Shown here: positions 53,479-62,765 of the stretch, one piece after another
Layout: every line of letters starts with the position of its first letter
Numbering within the stretch: position 1 is the stretch's first letter
Notes under the pieces: model-generated
The model's database searches: none
Seen by the model: the letters and a program-made list of their open reading frames with translations, nothing else
Told to the model about the DNA's origin: nothing
From: an uncultured Formosa sp.
Lineage (GTDB): Bacteria; Bacteroidota; Bacteroidia; Flavobacteriales; Flavobacteriaceae
Reading direction: 5' to 3'
DNA: 64,000 bases
NCBI RefSeq assembly: GCF_947500765.1
Contig: NZ_CANMTH010000002.1
Coordinates: 248,001 to 312,000, forward strand
Translations under genes and position numbers: made by a program

Positions 53479-54210
53479 ATGAATTTAATAATTGATGTAG
53501 GGAATTCTTTTGTAAAACTTGCTGTTTTTGAAGGGGATAGGATTTTGGATAAAAAAACAGTTGATGCAGAACATTTTTTTGAAAATCTCAAAAAATTTAT
53601 TGAAAAGCATCAAAATATAAAAAAAGGCATCATGTCTTCGGTTGGAACTTTAACAGAAATTGATGTTTTTGAATTAAAAAAATCATGCGAATTATTGATT
53701 TTAGATCAAGAGACTCCAGTTCCTTTTCTTAATCGTTATGCAACTCCTAAAACATTAGGTATAGATAGAGTTGCTTTGGTTTGCGCAGCAGTGCATCAAT
53801 TTAAGTATAAAAATGTACTTATAATTGACGCAGGAACATGTATTACTTACGATTTTGTTTCTAGTGAGTCAGAATATTTTGGAGGTGGAATTTCACCTGG
53901 ATTAAATTTAAGATATAAAGCATTAAATAATTATACTTCTAAGTTGCCGTTATTATTACCAGAACAACCCTCTGAACTTATTGGTAATTCTACGAATGCA
54001 TCAATTCATTCAGGAATAGTGTATGGAATTTTAAATGAAATTGAAGGGACTATTTCTAGATACCAAGAAAAGTATGGAAATTTAACAATTATTTTAACAG
54101 GAGGCGATTCAGATTTCTTGTTCAAGCAATTAAAAAGTAGCATATTTGTTAACTCTAATTTTCTCTTAGAAGGATTAAATTATATTTTACAATTTAACTC
54201 AGGCAAGTAA
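53479..54210 (+). CDS. coaX: Type III pantothenate kinase
   Basis: CoaX phosphorylates pantothenate in coenzyme A synthesis. The 243 residues open with LIIDVGNSFVKLAVFEGD (phosphate motif 1) and contain TPKTLGIDRVALVCAAV, IIDAGTCITYDFV (motif 2 with its aspartate) and GGGISPGLNLRYKAL. These are the type III rather than CoaA features. It leads into the TPR-lptC-HlyC-PpiD gene run on the same strand, after a 343-base gap. Confidence 0.94.
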   Translation: MNLIIDVGNSFVKLAVFEGDRILDKKTVDAEHFFENLKKFIEKHQNIKKGIMSSVGTLTEIDVFELKKSCELLILDQETPVPFLNRYATPKTLGIDRVALVCAAVHQFKYKNVLIIDAGTCITYDFVSSESEYFGGGISPGLNLRYKALNNYTSKLPLLLPEQPSELIGNSTNASIHSGIVYGILNEIEGTISRYQEKYGNLTIILTGGDSDFLFKQLKSSIFVNSNFLLEGLNYILQFNSGK

Positions 54211-54321
54211 CTAATAAGCCTGTTTAGATTTTAATTTTTGCTTAAATCATTAAAAAGATACTTAATATAGAGACCTGTATCTGTTCTATACTTTAACAAA
54301 TTTAGATTAGAATTTATAATT

Positions 54322-54441
54322 ATGCTTATTAAAAATGATATTTTGAATAACTTTGGCATGTCTTTTGGTGTTAGATTAGCAAATATTGTTTTTTATTCGA
54401 TTATTTTTGTAGGATTCGAAAAAGAAGAAGAGGAATATTAA
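54322..54441 (+). CDS. Possible small membrane protein (39 residues)
   Basis: An open frame from ATG 54322 to TAA 54439-54441 gives a 39-residue peptide with one hydrophobic segment (LANIVFYSIIFVGF) and an acidic end (EKEEEEY). It is the only candidate gene in the 343-base gap 54211-54553 and is too short to judge by coding statistics. The rest of the gap shows a TAACTTTA element at 54470-54477, one base off the -10 consensus, that may serve the TPR gene. Confidence 0.35.
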   Translation: MLIKNDILNNFGMSFGVRLANIVFYSIIFVGFEKEEEEY

Positions 54442-54553
54442 ACAAGTGCTGAATTAAAGAAAACTTTCTTAACTTTAGCACCGCATTATTTTTAAAAACG
54501 AAGGATTATTCGTTGCATGGAATTATGATTAACTTTACTCAAAAAAAAAAATT

Positions 54554-55936
54554 ATGAAAATGAAAGTTACTTTAATAGTAGCAGTATTATGTTTAGGCTT
54601 AACAAGCGGTTTTGCCCAAACTCAAGAAGAATGTACTACTAAATTATCTATTTTTCACGAATATGTAAAAGCTAAAAATTACGATGCAGCTTATACGCCT
54701 TGGATGGAAGTTAGAAAAGCTTGTCCTAAATTTAATAAAGCAATTATTATTGATGGGGATAAAATCTTAGATTATAAGATTGAAAATTCTACGGGTGCAG
54801 AGAAAAAAGCATACATCGAAGATTTAATGAAGTTATGGGAAGAAGAATTAACTAATTTTCCAAGCAGATCTTCTCAAGGAGAGTTGTTGGCTAAAAAAGG
54901 ACAATTGATGTATGAGCACAAAGCTGAATTGGGGTTAACTGATTTAGAAGTTTATGATACTTTTGATAAAGGTTTTACCACAGATAAAAAGAATTTTAAA
55001 AACCCTAAAAGTTTATATACGTACTTTTCTTTAATGGTAGATTTATATGATGCTAAACAAAAAACAGCTCAAGATTTATTTAATAAATATGATGATGTTG
55101 TAGAGAAAATAGATGAAGAAGTTGCAAACTTCTCTGCAAATTTAAATAAGATAATCGAAAAGGAAGAGTCAGGTGCTACTTTAACAAGTAAAGAAATAAA
55201 ACTTAAGAAGCCTTACGAGAGTTACTTAAATGCTTACGATCAAATTTCTGGTAGTATTGATGGTAAGTTAGGTGAACGTGCAAACTGTGAAAACTTAATT
55301 CCTTTATACGAGAAAGATTTCGAATCACATAAAACAGATGCTGTTTGGTTACAAAGAGCTGCTGGTAAAATGTCTGATAAAGAATGTACAAGCGATCCTT
55401 TATTCTTTAAATTAGTAAACGCATATCATAATTTAAATCCTTCTGCAAACTCTGCTTATTATTTAGGGATCTTAAAAGATAAAGAAAACAAAACAAGCGA
55501 AGCTATTAAGTATTACGAACAAGCTTTAAGTTTAGAAACAGACTCTTACAAAAAAGCAAAATTATATAGTAAAATTGCTGATAAATTAAAAAGAAGTCAT
55601 TCATACTCTAAAGCAAGAAGCTACTATCGCGAAGCTTTAAAATTAAACCCATCTAACGGTCGTCCTCACTTACAAATTGCTTCTATGTATGCTGCAAGTG
55701 CAAACAACTGTGGAGACTCTACATTTAATAAACGTGCTGTATTCTGGTTAGCTGCAAACGAAGCTTCTAGTGCTGGTCGTGTAGATCCAACATTAAAATC
55801 TCATGCATCACAAGCTGCTGCTAATTATAGAGCTAAAGCACCTCAGAAATCAGATATTTTCTCTGAAGGTAATGCGGGTCAAACTATCAATATTGGATGT
55901 TGGATTGGATTAAGTGTAACGGTTCCTAATCTATAA
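54554..55936 (+). CDS. Secreted TPR-repeat protein
   Basis: The 460-residue protein has a signal peptide (VTLIVAVLCLGLTSGFAQ) and helical repeats. The clearest TPR units are near residues 290-370 (NPSANSAYYLGILKDKENKTSEAIKYYEQAL and the next, HSYSKARSYYREALKLNPSNGRPHLQ in pieces). It probably acts as a periplasmic or outer-membrane scaffold; partners are unknown. The lptC gene begins 2 bases after its stop, which ties it to envelope assembly. ATG 54560 is an equally possible start. Confidence 0.82.
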   Translation: MKMKVTLIVAVLCLGLTSGFAQTQEECTTKLSIFHEYVKAKNYDAAYTPWMEVRKACPKFNKAIIIDGDKILDYKIENSTGAEKKAYIEDLMKLWEEELTNFPSRSSQGELLAKKGQLMYEHKAELGLTDLEVYDTFDKGFTTDKKNFKNPKSLYTYFSLMVDLYDAKQKTAQDLFNKYDDVVEKIDEEVANFSANLNKIIEKEESGATLTSKEIKLKKPYESYLNAYDQISGSIDGKLGERANCENLIPLYEKDFESHKTDAVWLQRAAGKMSDKECTSDPLFFKLVNAYHNLNPSANSAYYLGILKDKENKTSEAIKYYEQALSLETDSYKKAKLYSKIADKLKRSHSYSKARSYYREALKLNPSNGRPHLQIASMYAASANNCGDSTFNKRAVFWLAANEASSAGRVDPTLKSHASQAAANYRAKAPQKSDIFSEGNAGQTINIGCWIGLSVTVPNL

Positions 55937-55938
55937 AC

Positions 55939-56490
55939 ATGTTTTTAAAACATTATAAAAGTTTATTCATGGTCATAGCTATTGCTATGACCATGTTTGT
56001 TTCTTGTAGTAAAAACAGAAGTGAGGTTAACGAATTAACTAGGTCTACAAACGAGCCAATTGGTATTGCAGAACATATTAATCTTAAATATACCGATTCT
56101 GGGAAGCTTAAAGCCAATTTGATTAGCCCGAAAATGTTAGATTATTCTAATCGTGAATTTTCTTTTTCAGAATTTACAGAAGGAGTGCACTTGTATTTAT
56201 ACGATAAAGACAAGAATAAAAGTACTGTTATTGCAGATTATGCCATTGTGTACGATAAAACAGGCTTAATAGATATGCAAGGTAATGTTGTGTTAGCAAC
56301 TTCTACTAATGATACATTGTTTGCTAAACAATTATTTTACGACCAAAATAAACAATGGTTGTCTACAAATTTACCAGTTACTTTTAGAACTAAAGGAGAT
56401 ATTATAAATGGAAATGGTTTCGATTCTGATGTTAATTTTAAAGAAGCAGAAGTACTTGAAATTAACGGAATTATTACACTTGACGAATAA
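55939..56490 (+). CDS. lptC: LPS export periplasmic lipoprotein LptC
   Basis: The 183-residue lipoprotein (lipobox TMFVSC) continues with INLKYTDSGKLKANLISPKM, EGVHLYLYDKDKNKSTVIADYAIVYDKTGLIDMQGNV and TLFAKQLFYDQ, the beta-jellyroll pattern of LptC/OstA-like proteins that hand LPS from the inner membrane complex to LptA. The call is supported by this pattern and by the usual Bacteroidota neighbours (TPR protein before; HlyC/CorC and PpiD after). A strong hairpin is encoded in its signal region (55968-55995). Confidence 0.86.
   Translation: MFLKHYKSLFMVIAIAMTMFVSCSKNRSEVNELTRSTNEPIGIAEHINLKYTDSGKLKANLISPKMLDYSNREFSFSEFTEGVHLYLYDKDKNKSTVIADYAIVYDKTGLIDMQGNVVLATSTNDTLFAKQLFYDQNKQWLSTNLPVTFRTKGDIINGNGFDSDVNFKEAEVLEINGIITLDE
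55968..55995 (+). repeat. Perfect 12-base inverted repeat inside the lptC signal region
   Basis: CATGGTCATAGC (55968-55979) and GCTATGACCATG (55984-55995) pair exactly around a four-base loop TATT. It covers codons 11-19 of lptC, where it would be a stable mRNA hairpin shortly after the start codon. Confidence 0.75.
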
Positions 56491-56528
56491 TTAGTTACCT
56501 TTACATAAAATTAATTTTTATATCAATC

Positions 56529-56717
56529 ATGAATAAATCATTTAAGCTTTTTCAATACGCTTATTTAATATTTGCTGTTGTGTTTTTATACGATGTTATT
56601 TCTAAATACATGGCAACAGGAACAATTACTTATGCTTCACTAATACTTTGTGTTGCCGCAATTTTTATGTTTTTCTTTAGACAGAAATTCAATAAAAAAT
56701 TTGATAATAAAGACTAA
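56529..56717 (+). CDS. Small two-helix membrane protein
   Basis: The 62-residue protein has two hydrophobic helices (FQYAYLIFAVVFLYDV and YASLILCVAAIFMFFF) and a lysine-rich end. No family is recognised. It lies between lptC and the HlyC/CorC gene with gaps of 38 and 9 bases, so it is probably cotranscribed. Function unknown. Confidence 0.65.
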   Translation: MNKSFKLFQYAYLIFAVVFLYDVISKYMATGTITYASLILCVAAIFMFFFRQKFNKKFDNKD

Positions 56718-56726
56718 TTGCTATAG

Positions 56727-58019
56727 ATGACTTCTGCTATCATCATTATTGTTGTTTCTTTAATTCTATCTGCATTTTTTTCAGGTATGGAGATTGCCTA
56801 CGTGTCGTCTAATAAAATCCATATTGAAATAGAAAAAATGCAAAAAGGGTTCTTAGCAAAAGTATTAACCAAACTAACCGCAAAACCTTCAAAATTTATT
56901 GCAACCATGCTTATTGGTAACAATATTGCTTTGGTTATTTATGGTTTTTTTATGGGCGATTTGCTGGTAAATTGGTTTCAATCTATGCTATTAAATTCAA
57001 ATTCAGCAATTGTAAATTATATGCTGAATGATTTAAGTTTATTAACACAAACAGTAGTTTCTACGCTTATTATTTTAATTACAGCAGAATTCTTACCTAA
57101 AGTTTTTTTTCAGATTTACGCAAACTCTTTAATTAAATTTTTTGCAGTTCCGGCGTACTTCTTTTATTGGCTATTCAGTCTGATTTCAGATTTTGTACTA
57201 TGGGTTTCTAACTTTGTTTTAAGACGTTTTTTTAAAACAGAAGGCGATCAAGTACAACTCGCATTTACTAAAGTAGAACTTGGAAATTATATTTCCGAAC
57301 AAATGCAATCTGTTGAAGAAAGCGACGAAATAGATTCAGAAATTCAGATTTTTCAAAATGCATTAGAATTTTCAGAAGTTAAGGCTAGAGAAGTTATGGT
57401 GCCTAGAACAGAAATAATCGCAGTAGAAATTCTGGAACCTACAAAAAATTTAAACACTTTAATAATAGAGTCTGGATGTTCTAAAATTTTAGTTTATAAA
57501 GAAACAATAGACGATATTTTAGGGTATGTGCATTCGTTCGAACTCTTTAAAAAACCAAAATCAATTAAATCTATAATACTTCCTGTAGAGTTGGTGCCGG
57601 AAACTATGTTAATTAAAGATGTCTTGAGTGTTTTAATTAAAAAACGAAAGAGTATTGCTGTTGTTTTAGATGAATATGGAGGTACATCTGGAATTATGAC
57701 TGTTGAAGATATTATTGAAGAACTGTTTGGAGAGATTGAAGATGAGCACGATACGATAGATTTGATTGAAGAAAAAATAGATGATAAAAACTATACTTTT
57801 TCAGCAAGAATTGAAGTCGATTATTTAAATGAAAACTACAAATTAAACATTCCTGAAAGCGAAAACTATGAAACTTTAGGTGGTTTTATTGTTAATCATA
57901 CCGAAGAAATTCCAGAACAAGACGAAGTTGTTGTCATCAATGATTTCGAATTTACAATTCTAGAAGTATCAAATACTAAAATAGACTTAGTCGGACTTAC
58001 CATAGTTAACCCCGATTAA
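56727..58019 (+). CDS. HlyC/CorC (CNNM) family protein with CBS domains
   Basis: The 430-residue protein has an N-terminal DUF21 membrane part with about four helices (LILSAFFSGMEIAYVSS, ATMLIGNNIALVIYGF), a CBS domain pair at roughly 200-330 (AREVMVPRTEIIAVE, SIAVVLDEYGGTSGIMTVEDIIEE in pieces), and a CorC_HlyC end domain. Family members are linked to Mg2+/Co2+ handling; in Bacteroidota a gliding-associated homologue GldE exists, but nothing here ties this copy to gliding. It precedes the PpiD-like gene by 107 bases. Confidence 0.9.
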   Translation: MTSAIIIIVVSLILSAFFSGMEIAYVSSNKIHIEIEKMQKGFLAKVLTKLTAKPSKFIATMLIGNNIALVIYGFFMGDLLVNWFQSMLLNSNSAIVNYMLNDLSLLTQTVVSTLIILITAEFLPKVFFQIYANSLIKFFAVPAYFFYWLFSLISDFVLWVSNFVLRRFFKTEGDQVQLAFTKVELGNYISEQMQSVEESDEIDSEIQIFQNALEFSEVKAREVMVPRTEIIAVEILEPTKNLNTLIIESGCSKILVYKETIDDILGYVHSFELFKKPKSIKSIILPVELVPETMLIKDVLSVLIKKRKSIAVVLDEYGGTSGIMTVEDIIEELFGEIEDEHDTIDLIEEKIDDKNYTFSARIEVDYLNENYKLNIPESENYETLGGFIVNHTEEIPEQDEVVVINDFEFTILEVSNTKIDLVGLTIVNPD

Positions 58020-58126
58020 TTTTTTAATTCATACAAATTAAATGAATTATTTGGTGTTTTCTCCTTTTATTATTAAAAGGAAAATGGTATTTTCGCGCCC
58101 AATATTTCATATAATTTAAATGACAA

Positions 58127-60250
58127 ATGGCAGTTTTAAATAAAATTAGACAACGTTCACTTTTCTTAATCCTAATTATTGCACTAGCATTATTCTCTTT
58201 TGTACTTTCTGGATTATTCCAAAATGGAAGTGCTTTAGCGGGTAAATCCCAAAATGTTGTAGCTACAATTAATGGTAAAGAAATTTCTAGAGAAGATTTT
58301 TTACGTAAAGTTGAGTACGCACAAAGACAAATGGGACAAGGAGTAACAAATACGCAAGCAATGAATCGTGTTTGGGAACAAGAAGTTAGACAAGCCGTTA
58401 TGGAGTCTCAATATGAAAATTTAGGATTCACTGTTGAGCGTGATCAAATGAGAGACTTGTTAAAAACGAACTTAGCAAGTAGCCCAGAATTTCAAAATGA
58501 AGTTGGATTATTCGACGAGAATAAACTAAACGAATATATTGCTAACCTAAAAGCAACTTCTCAAGAAGCTTACCAACAATGGATCGATTATGAACAATCT
58601 ATCGCTTCGGCAGGTATGCAACAAGATTATGTAAACATGGTTAAGGCTGGTGTTACAGGAACTTTGGCTGAAGGAAAAGTAGAGCATGGCTTAGAGAATA
58701 ATAAAGTAGATATTAGATATGTACAAGTACCATTTTCATCAATTTCTGATAGTACTGTATCTGTTTCTAAATCTGAAATTTCTAGTTATATAAAAGACCA
58801 CAATAAAGAATTTCAAGTTGAAGCGTCTAGAGATATCAATTATGTAGAGTTTAGAGAAGTTGCTTCTTTAGAAGACGAAAAAGAGATTTCTTCTGCTTTA
58901 TCTGGTTTATTAAATAATTCTGTAGTTTATAACGACCTTACTAAAACGAACGATACACTATTAGGTTTTGCAAAAGTAAAAGATAACGAAACTTTCGTGA
59001 ATTCTAATTCAGATATTAAATACGATAACCGTTTTGTTTTTAAATCGGCTTTAGCTAAAAATTTAGCAGATAATTTATATAATGAAAGTGTTGGAAGTGT
59101 TTACGGACCATATAAAGATAATGGGTTTTTAAAATTATCTAAATTAGTTGCTGAAACATTTATTCCTGATTCAGCAAAAGCTAGACACATTTTAATTCCA
59201 TTTATTGGATCTCGTGGAGCAACTGCAGAGACTACACAAACAGAAGTTCAAGCTAAGAAAACTGCAGACAGTGTTATGGCGGTTGTAAAAGCTAATCCAG
59301 CTAAATTTGTAGATATGTTAGATTTATCTGCAGATAAAGTGAGTAATGAAAAAGAAGGTGTTTTAGATTGGTTTACATACAATGCTATGGTGCCAGAATT
59401 TAGAGACTATACGTTCCAAAATAGTAAAGGTGATATTGGTGTTGTGAAAACAGACTTTGGTTACCATGTTATTGAAATATTAGATCAGACTTCTAAAGAG
59501 AGAGCTGTTAAAATTGCAACTATTGCTAGAACTATTGAGCCATCTGACGAAACAGTAGATAAAGTATTTAGAGATGCTTCTAAATTTGAAATCGCAGTAG
59601 CAGATAAAGACTTTCAAGCGGTATCTAAAGAAAACAATTATACTGTACGTCCTGTTAAAGGAATTGAGATTCTTCAAGAAAATATTCCTGGTTTAGGTAG
59701 TCAGCGTCAAATAGTACGTTGGACTTTTAATGAAGAAACTAAAGTAGGAGATGTAAAACGTTTTAATATTTCTGGCGGATATGCAATCGTACAACTTGCT
59801 GCTAAAAACGAAGCGGGTTTAATGTCTGTAGAGAATGCATCTGCAATTGTAGTTCCTAAATTACGTAAAGAGAAAAAAGCGGCCTTAATTAAAGACCGTG
59901 TTAAAGCTACAACTTTAGATGCTTTAGCTTCAGATGAAAAACAAACTATTAAAACAGCTTCTTCTATAAATATGAAAAACCCAACCATTTCTGGTGCAGG
60001 TAGAGAACCAATTATTGTTGGTGCTGCTTTTGGTTTAAAAGAAGGAGAAACGTCTAAATTAATTGTAGGAGAGAACGGTGTTTATATGGTTGAAGTTACT
60101 AAAGTTTCACCAGCAGCAGAATTAGAAAATTACCAAGCTTTTGCTAACCGTGTTGGTCAACAAAAAGCAAACGCAGTAAATACTAAATTATACGAAGCTT
60201 TAAAAGATGCTTCAGAAATTGATGATAATAGAGCAGAAACTGTTCAATAA
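58127..60250 (+). CDS. PpiD-like peptidyl-prolyl isomerase, membrane-anchored
   Basis: The 707-residue protein has one N-terminal membrane helix (LFLILIIALALFSFVLSGLF), a SurA_N/PpiD N-terminal chaperone part (VATINGKEISREDFLRKVE), and a parvulin domain near 345-450 (ARHILIPF, GVLDWFTYNAMVPEF, GDIGVVKTDFGYHVIEIL). It should sit in the inner membrane facing the periplasm and assist folding of outer membrane proteins, which fits lptC upstream. The start ATG at 58127 is supported by the long conserved N-terminus. A strong terminator follows. Confidence 0.92.
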   Translation: MAVLNKIRQRSLFLILIIALALFSFVLSGLFQNGSALAGKSQNVVATINGKEISREDFLRKVEYAQRQMGQGVTNTQAMNRVWEQEVRQAVMESQYENLGFTVERDQMRDLLKTNLASSPEFQNEVGLFDENKLNEYIANLKATSQEAYQQWIDYEQSIASAGMQQDYVNMVKAGVTGTLAEGKVEHGLENNKVDIRYVQVPFSSISDSTVSVSKSEISSYIKDHNKEFQVEASRDINYVEFREVASLEDEKEISSALSGLLNNSVVYNDLTKTNDTLLGFAKVKDNETFVNSNSDIKYDNRFVFKSALAKNLADNLYNESVGSVYGPYKDNGFLKLSKLVAETFIPDSAKARHILIPFIGSRGATAETTQTEVQAKKTADSVMAVVKANPAKFVDMLDLSADKVSNEKEGVLDWFTYNAMVPEFRDYTFQNSKGDIGVVKTDFGYHVIEILDQTSKERAVKIATIARTIEPSDETVDKVFRDASKFEIAVADKDFQAVSKENNYTVRPVKGIEILQENIPGLGSQRQIVRWTFNEETKVGDVKRFNISGGYAIVQLAAKNEAGLMSVENASAIVVPKLRKEKKAALIKDRVKATTLDALASDEKQTIKTASSINMKNPTISGAGREPIIVGAAFGLKEGETSKLIVGENGVYMVEVTKVSPAAELENYQAFANRVGQQKANAVNTKLYEALKDASEIDDNRAETVQ

Positions 60251-60270
60251 ATCACAGTTTAATATATATA

Positions 60271-60302
60271 AAATCCTCATCGTTAGATGAGGATTTTTTT
60301 TT
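60271..60302 (+). terminator. Terminator after the PpiD-like gene
   Basis: AAATCCTCATC (60271-60281) and GATGAGGATTT (60286-60296) pair perfectly around GTTA and continue into a run of T residues. Confidence 0.9.
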
Positions 60303-60367
60303 GTTTTATAATGTTTTGTTGAGCTATAAAAAAACAGCTGATTCTTGTGTGCTTAATTAAAAGTGTA

Positions 60368-61273
60368 TTATAGAATCATATCTTGATAGGGTAAAATTGT
60401 GTGATATCCCTTTTGATTAAAATATGTTGTAGGGTTGCCTTTAGAGGTTACCATAACAAAATCACCACCCCAAGCACCTAAACTTTTAATACTTCCAGAA
60501 AAATCAGGAAACAAGGTGTGTTTTACCGGTTTTAAATTAATAATGTCTGAAATAATAACTTCATGCGCTTCAATTAAGCTGTTGAAAGAATTAAAATCTG
60601 TACAGGTAATTAGTGCTTTAGTAATCGCATTAACGGCCGTAATTGCTTTAGATTTATCTGATGTGTTAGATTTATAATGCGCAATACCTTCGCGACTGTT
60701 TTGTTTCTGGTTTAAGTGAACAAAATATATATGTTTAGAAAAATCAGGATGAAAAACAATAGGTTTTATTATTGGTAATTTTTTTTCTAATGCATATGTA
60801 ATAGGCGAGTTGTTTGATGCACAAGCAATATCATATCCGCTACCTCCAAAAGTAAGTTTAAGTAGCTTATATGGGTCTATTTTTGCCCAATTAGCTATAT
60901 TGTTTATTAGTGTAGACGATGTGCCTAACCCCCAATTTGTAGGAAAATCTAAATGGGTTTTTATGTTGTATCCGATGTTGTGTTTCAAAAACTCTGGATT
61001 CAGAACTATAACAGTATTTAATATAGAGGCTAACCTATTTGTTAGCTCGTTATCTGTTTTAGACTGTAGTTTACCATCTTTTAAGACGAATTTTGCTTCC
61101 AGCCAAAGCATATTTGTGTTGTCAAAACTCTGCCAGTTTAAATAGTCACTTTGATTCTCTTCTACTGTAAGCGATTGACCGAATTTAGTGGGTAGTGCTA
61201 GCGCTTCAGCTCCGTTTAAGACTAAATATTCAGCAGTAATTAATAGTTTGCCATTGCTATAAAATCGGTTCAT
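60368..61273 (-). CDS. GYDIA-family GHMP kinase
   Basis: The 301-residue GHMP-fold protein has SNGKLLITAEYLVLNGAEALALPT at the N-terminus, the motif LGTSSTLINNIA for the ATP site, and GGSGYDIACA, from which the family takes its name. It is probably a phosphorylating enzyme of the mevalonate branch, such as phosphomevalonate kinase, but the reaction has not been shown from sequence. Its start abuts the stop of the HMG-CoA reductase gene at 61273, so the two are cotranscribed. Confidence 0.88.
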   Translation of the reverse strand: MNRFYSNGKLLITAEYLVLNGAEALALPTKFGQSLTVEENQSDYLNWQSFDNTNMLWLEAKFVLKDGKLQSKTDNELTNRLASILNTVIVLNPEFLKHNIGYNIKTHLDFPTNWGLGTSSTLINNIANWAKIDPYKLLKLTFGGSGYDIACASNNSPITYALEKKLPIIKPIVFHPDFSKHIYFVHLNQKQNSREGIAHYKSNTSDKSKAITAVNAITKALITCTDFNSFNSLIEAHEVIISDIINLKPVKHTLFPDFSGSIKSLGAWGGDFVMVTSKGNPTTYFNQKGYHTILPYQDMIL

Positions 61274-62592
61274 TATTGGCGTAGTTTTTCTAATGCTTCA
61301 ACAACAGCACTATGCGATACAGCATGTGTTTTAAAATGATTTACGAGGGTGATTTTTTCTTCGGAGTTAGCTTCAAACTGATTTAAAATATTCATTAAAT
61401 GCATTTTCATGTGGCCTTCTTGAATACCTGTTGTTGTTAGCGAACGTAAGGCTGCGAAATTTTGCGCTAAACCAGCAACGGCAATAATTTGCATTAATTC
61501 TTTAGCCGATGGTTTTCCAAGCATTTCTAAAGCTAATTTTACTAAAGGATGTAAGTTTGTTAATCCGCCAACGGTCCCTAATGCTAAAGGGATTTCCATC
61601 CAAAATGTAAATATGCCGTTTTCAATTTTAGCATGCGATAAACTACTGTAAGATCCGTTTCTAGAGGCATAAGCATGTACGCCTGCTTCAACTGCTCTAA
61701 AGTCATTACCTGTAGCTAAAACCACAGCATCAATACCATTCATAATACCTTTATTATGTGTAACGGCTCTAAAAGGTTCTATTTCGGCAATAGTTACCGC
61801 TTGTATAAATTTATTGGCAAATTCTTGTGCCGAGATGGTTTTATTTTCAGTTAACTCTTCAACTTTACAACTTACCTCTGCACGTACTAAACAATCTGGA
61901 ACATAGTTAGACAGTATGCTCATTACAATTTCAATCTGTTGTTCTTCTGCTGTAAATTGTTCAAAATTTAATGCTTCTGTTTTAAATGTTTTAGCAAATT
62001 GTTCTAGACAAGAATTAATGAAATTTGCCCCCATGGCATCTGCAGTCTCAAAAGAAACATGTAGCTGAAAATAGTTAGGAATATCATCTGTTTTATCGCG
62101 TAATTCAATATCTAAAATACCACCACCACGTTTTTCCATGTTTTTAGAAAGTGGTTTTACTGCATTTAAAAGTTGTGGTTTTATATTGTTAAAATAGGTT
62201 TTTAGGTGTGTTTTATCACCTTGATACATAAAATGTACCTGGCCAATTTTTGTTGTAGAAATAACAGAAGTTTTAAATCCGCCACGATCTAACCAGAATT
62301 TAGCAGCTTTACTAGCAGCAGCAACCACAGAACTTTCTTCTATAGCCATTGGTATGGCATACATGTTGTTGTTAATCAAGAAATTAGGTGCAACACCTAA
62401 CGGTAAATAGTAATTTGAAATGGTGTTTTCTATAAATTCGTCGTGAAGTTGTTGAAGTTTTTCATCAGAATTCCAATATCGTTCCAGAATTTTTTTAGCA
62501 TCTTCTTGTTTAGGAAGATACGTATTAATAATCCAATCTATTTTTTTTGATTTTGATAGTTTTGAAAAGCCAGAAATTGTTTTATCGTTCAT
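61273..62592 (-). CDS. mvaA: Hydroxymethylglutaryl-CoA reductase, class II
   Basis: The 439-residue class II enzyme has SNYYLPLGVAPNFLIN, EESSVVAAASKAAKF (with the catalytic Glu), THNKGIMNGIDAV (Lys), ATGNDFRAVEAG (Asp) and a C-terminal region with VSHSAV (His). It lacks the membrane anchor of class I. In biosynthetic use it reduces HMG-CoA to mevalonate, feeding MvaD and the kinases; class II enzymes may use NADH or NADPH. A minus-strand -10 element lies 22 bases ahead. Confidence 0.94.
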   Translation of the reverse strand: MNDKTISGFSKLSKSKKIDWIINTYLPKQEDAKKILERYWNSDEKLQQLHDEFIENTISNYYLPLGVAPNFLINNNMYAIPMAIEESSVVAAASKAAKFWLDRGGFKTSVISTTKIGQVHFMYQGDKTHLKTYFNNIKPQLLNAVKPLSKNMEKRGGGILDIELRDKTDDIPNYFQLHVSFETADAMGANFINSCLEQFAKTFKTEALNFEQFTAEEQQIEIVMSILSNYVPDCLVRAEVSCKVEELTENKTISAQEFANKFIQAVTIAEIEPFRAVTHNKGIMNGIDAVVLATGNDFRAVEAGVHAYASRNGSYSSLSHAKIENGIFTFWMEIPLALGTVGGLTNLHPLVKLALEMLGKPSAKELMQIIAVAGLAQNFAALRSLTTTGIQEGHMKMHLMNILNQFEANSEEKITLVNHFKTHAVSHSAVVEALEKLRQ

Positions 62593-62613
62593 TCAATTTT
62601 AATTTAAACAGAA

Positions 62614-62621
62614 CAAAGATA
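62614..62621 (-). promoter_or_regulatory. -10 element (TATCTTTG, minus strand) for HMG-CoA reductase
   Basis: It reads CAAAGATA on the plus strand, a perfect TAnnTTTG match, 22 bases ahead of the start codon at 62592. Confidence 0.6.
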
Positions 62622-62765
62622 GTACTTATTAGAGGTAAAATACAGATTAAACCCATTGTATTGTCTATATAAACTGTTAATTGAAGCGGTAATTTCGTTA
62701 ATTTTTATTAAACTTGGGGGCTTTTTAAAATTCTCCAATTTTAACTAATTTATAAACAATTATTC

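Noticed and set aside
60435..61145. Plus-strand frames inside the GYDIA kinase gene
   Set aside because: They are shadows of a real minus-strand gene with no recognisable protein features.
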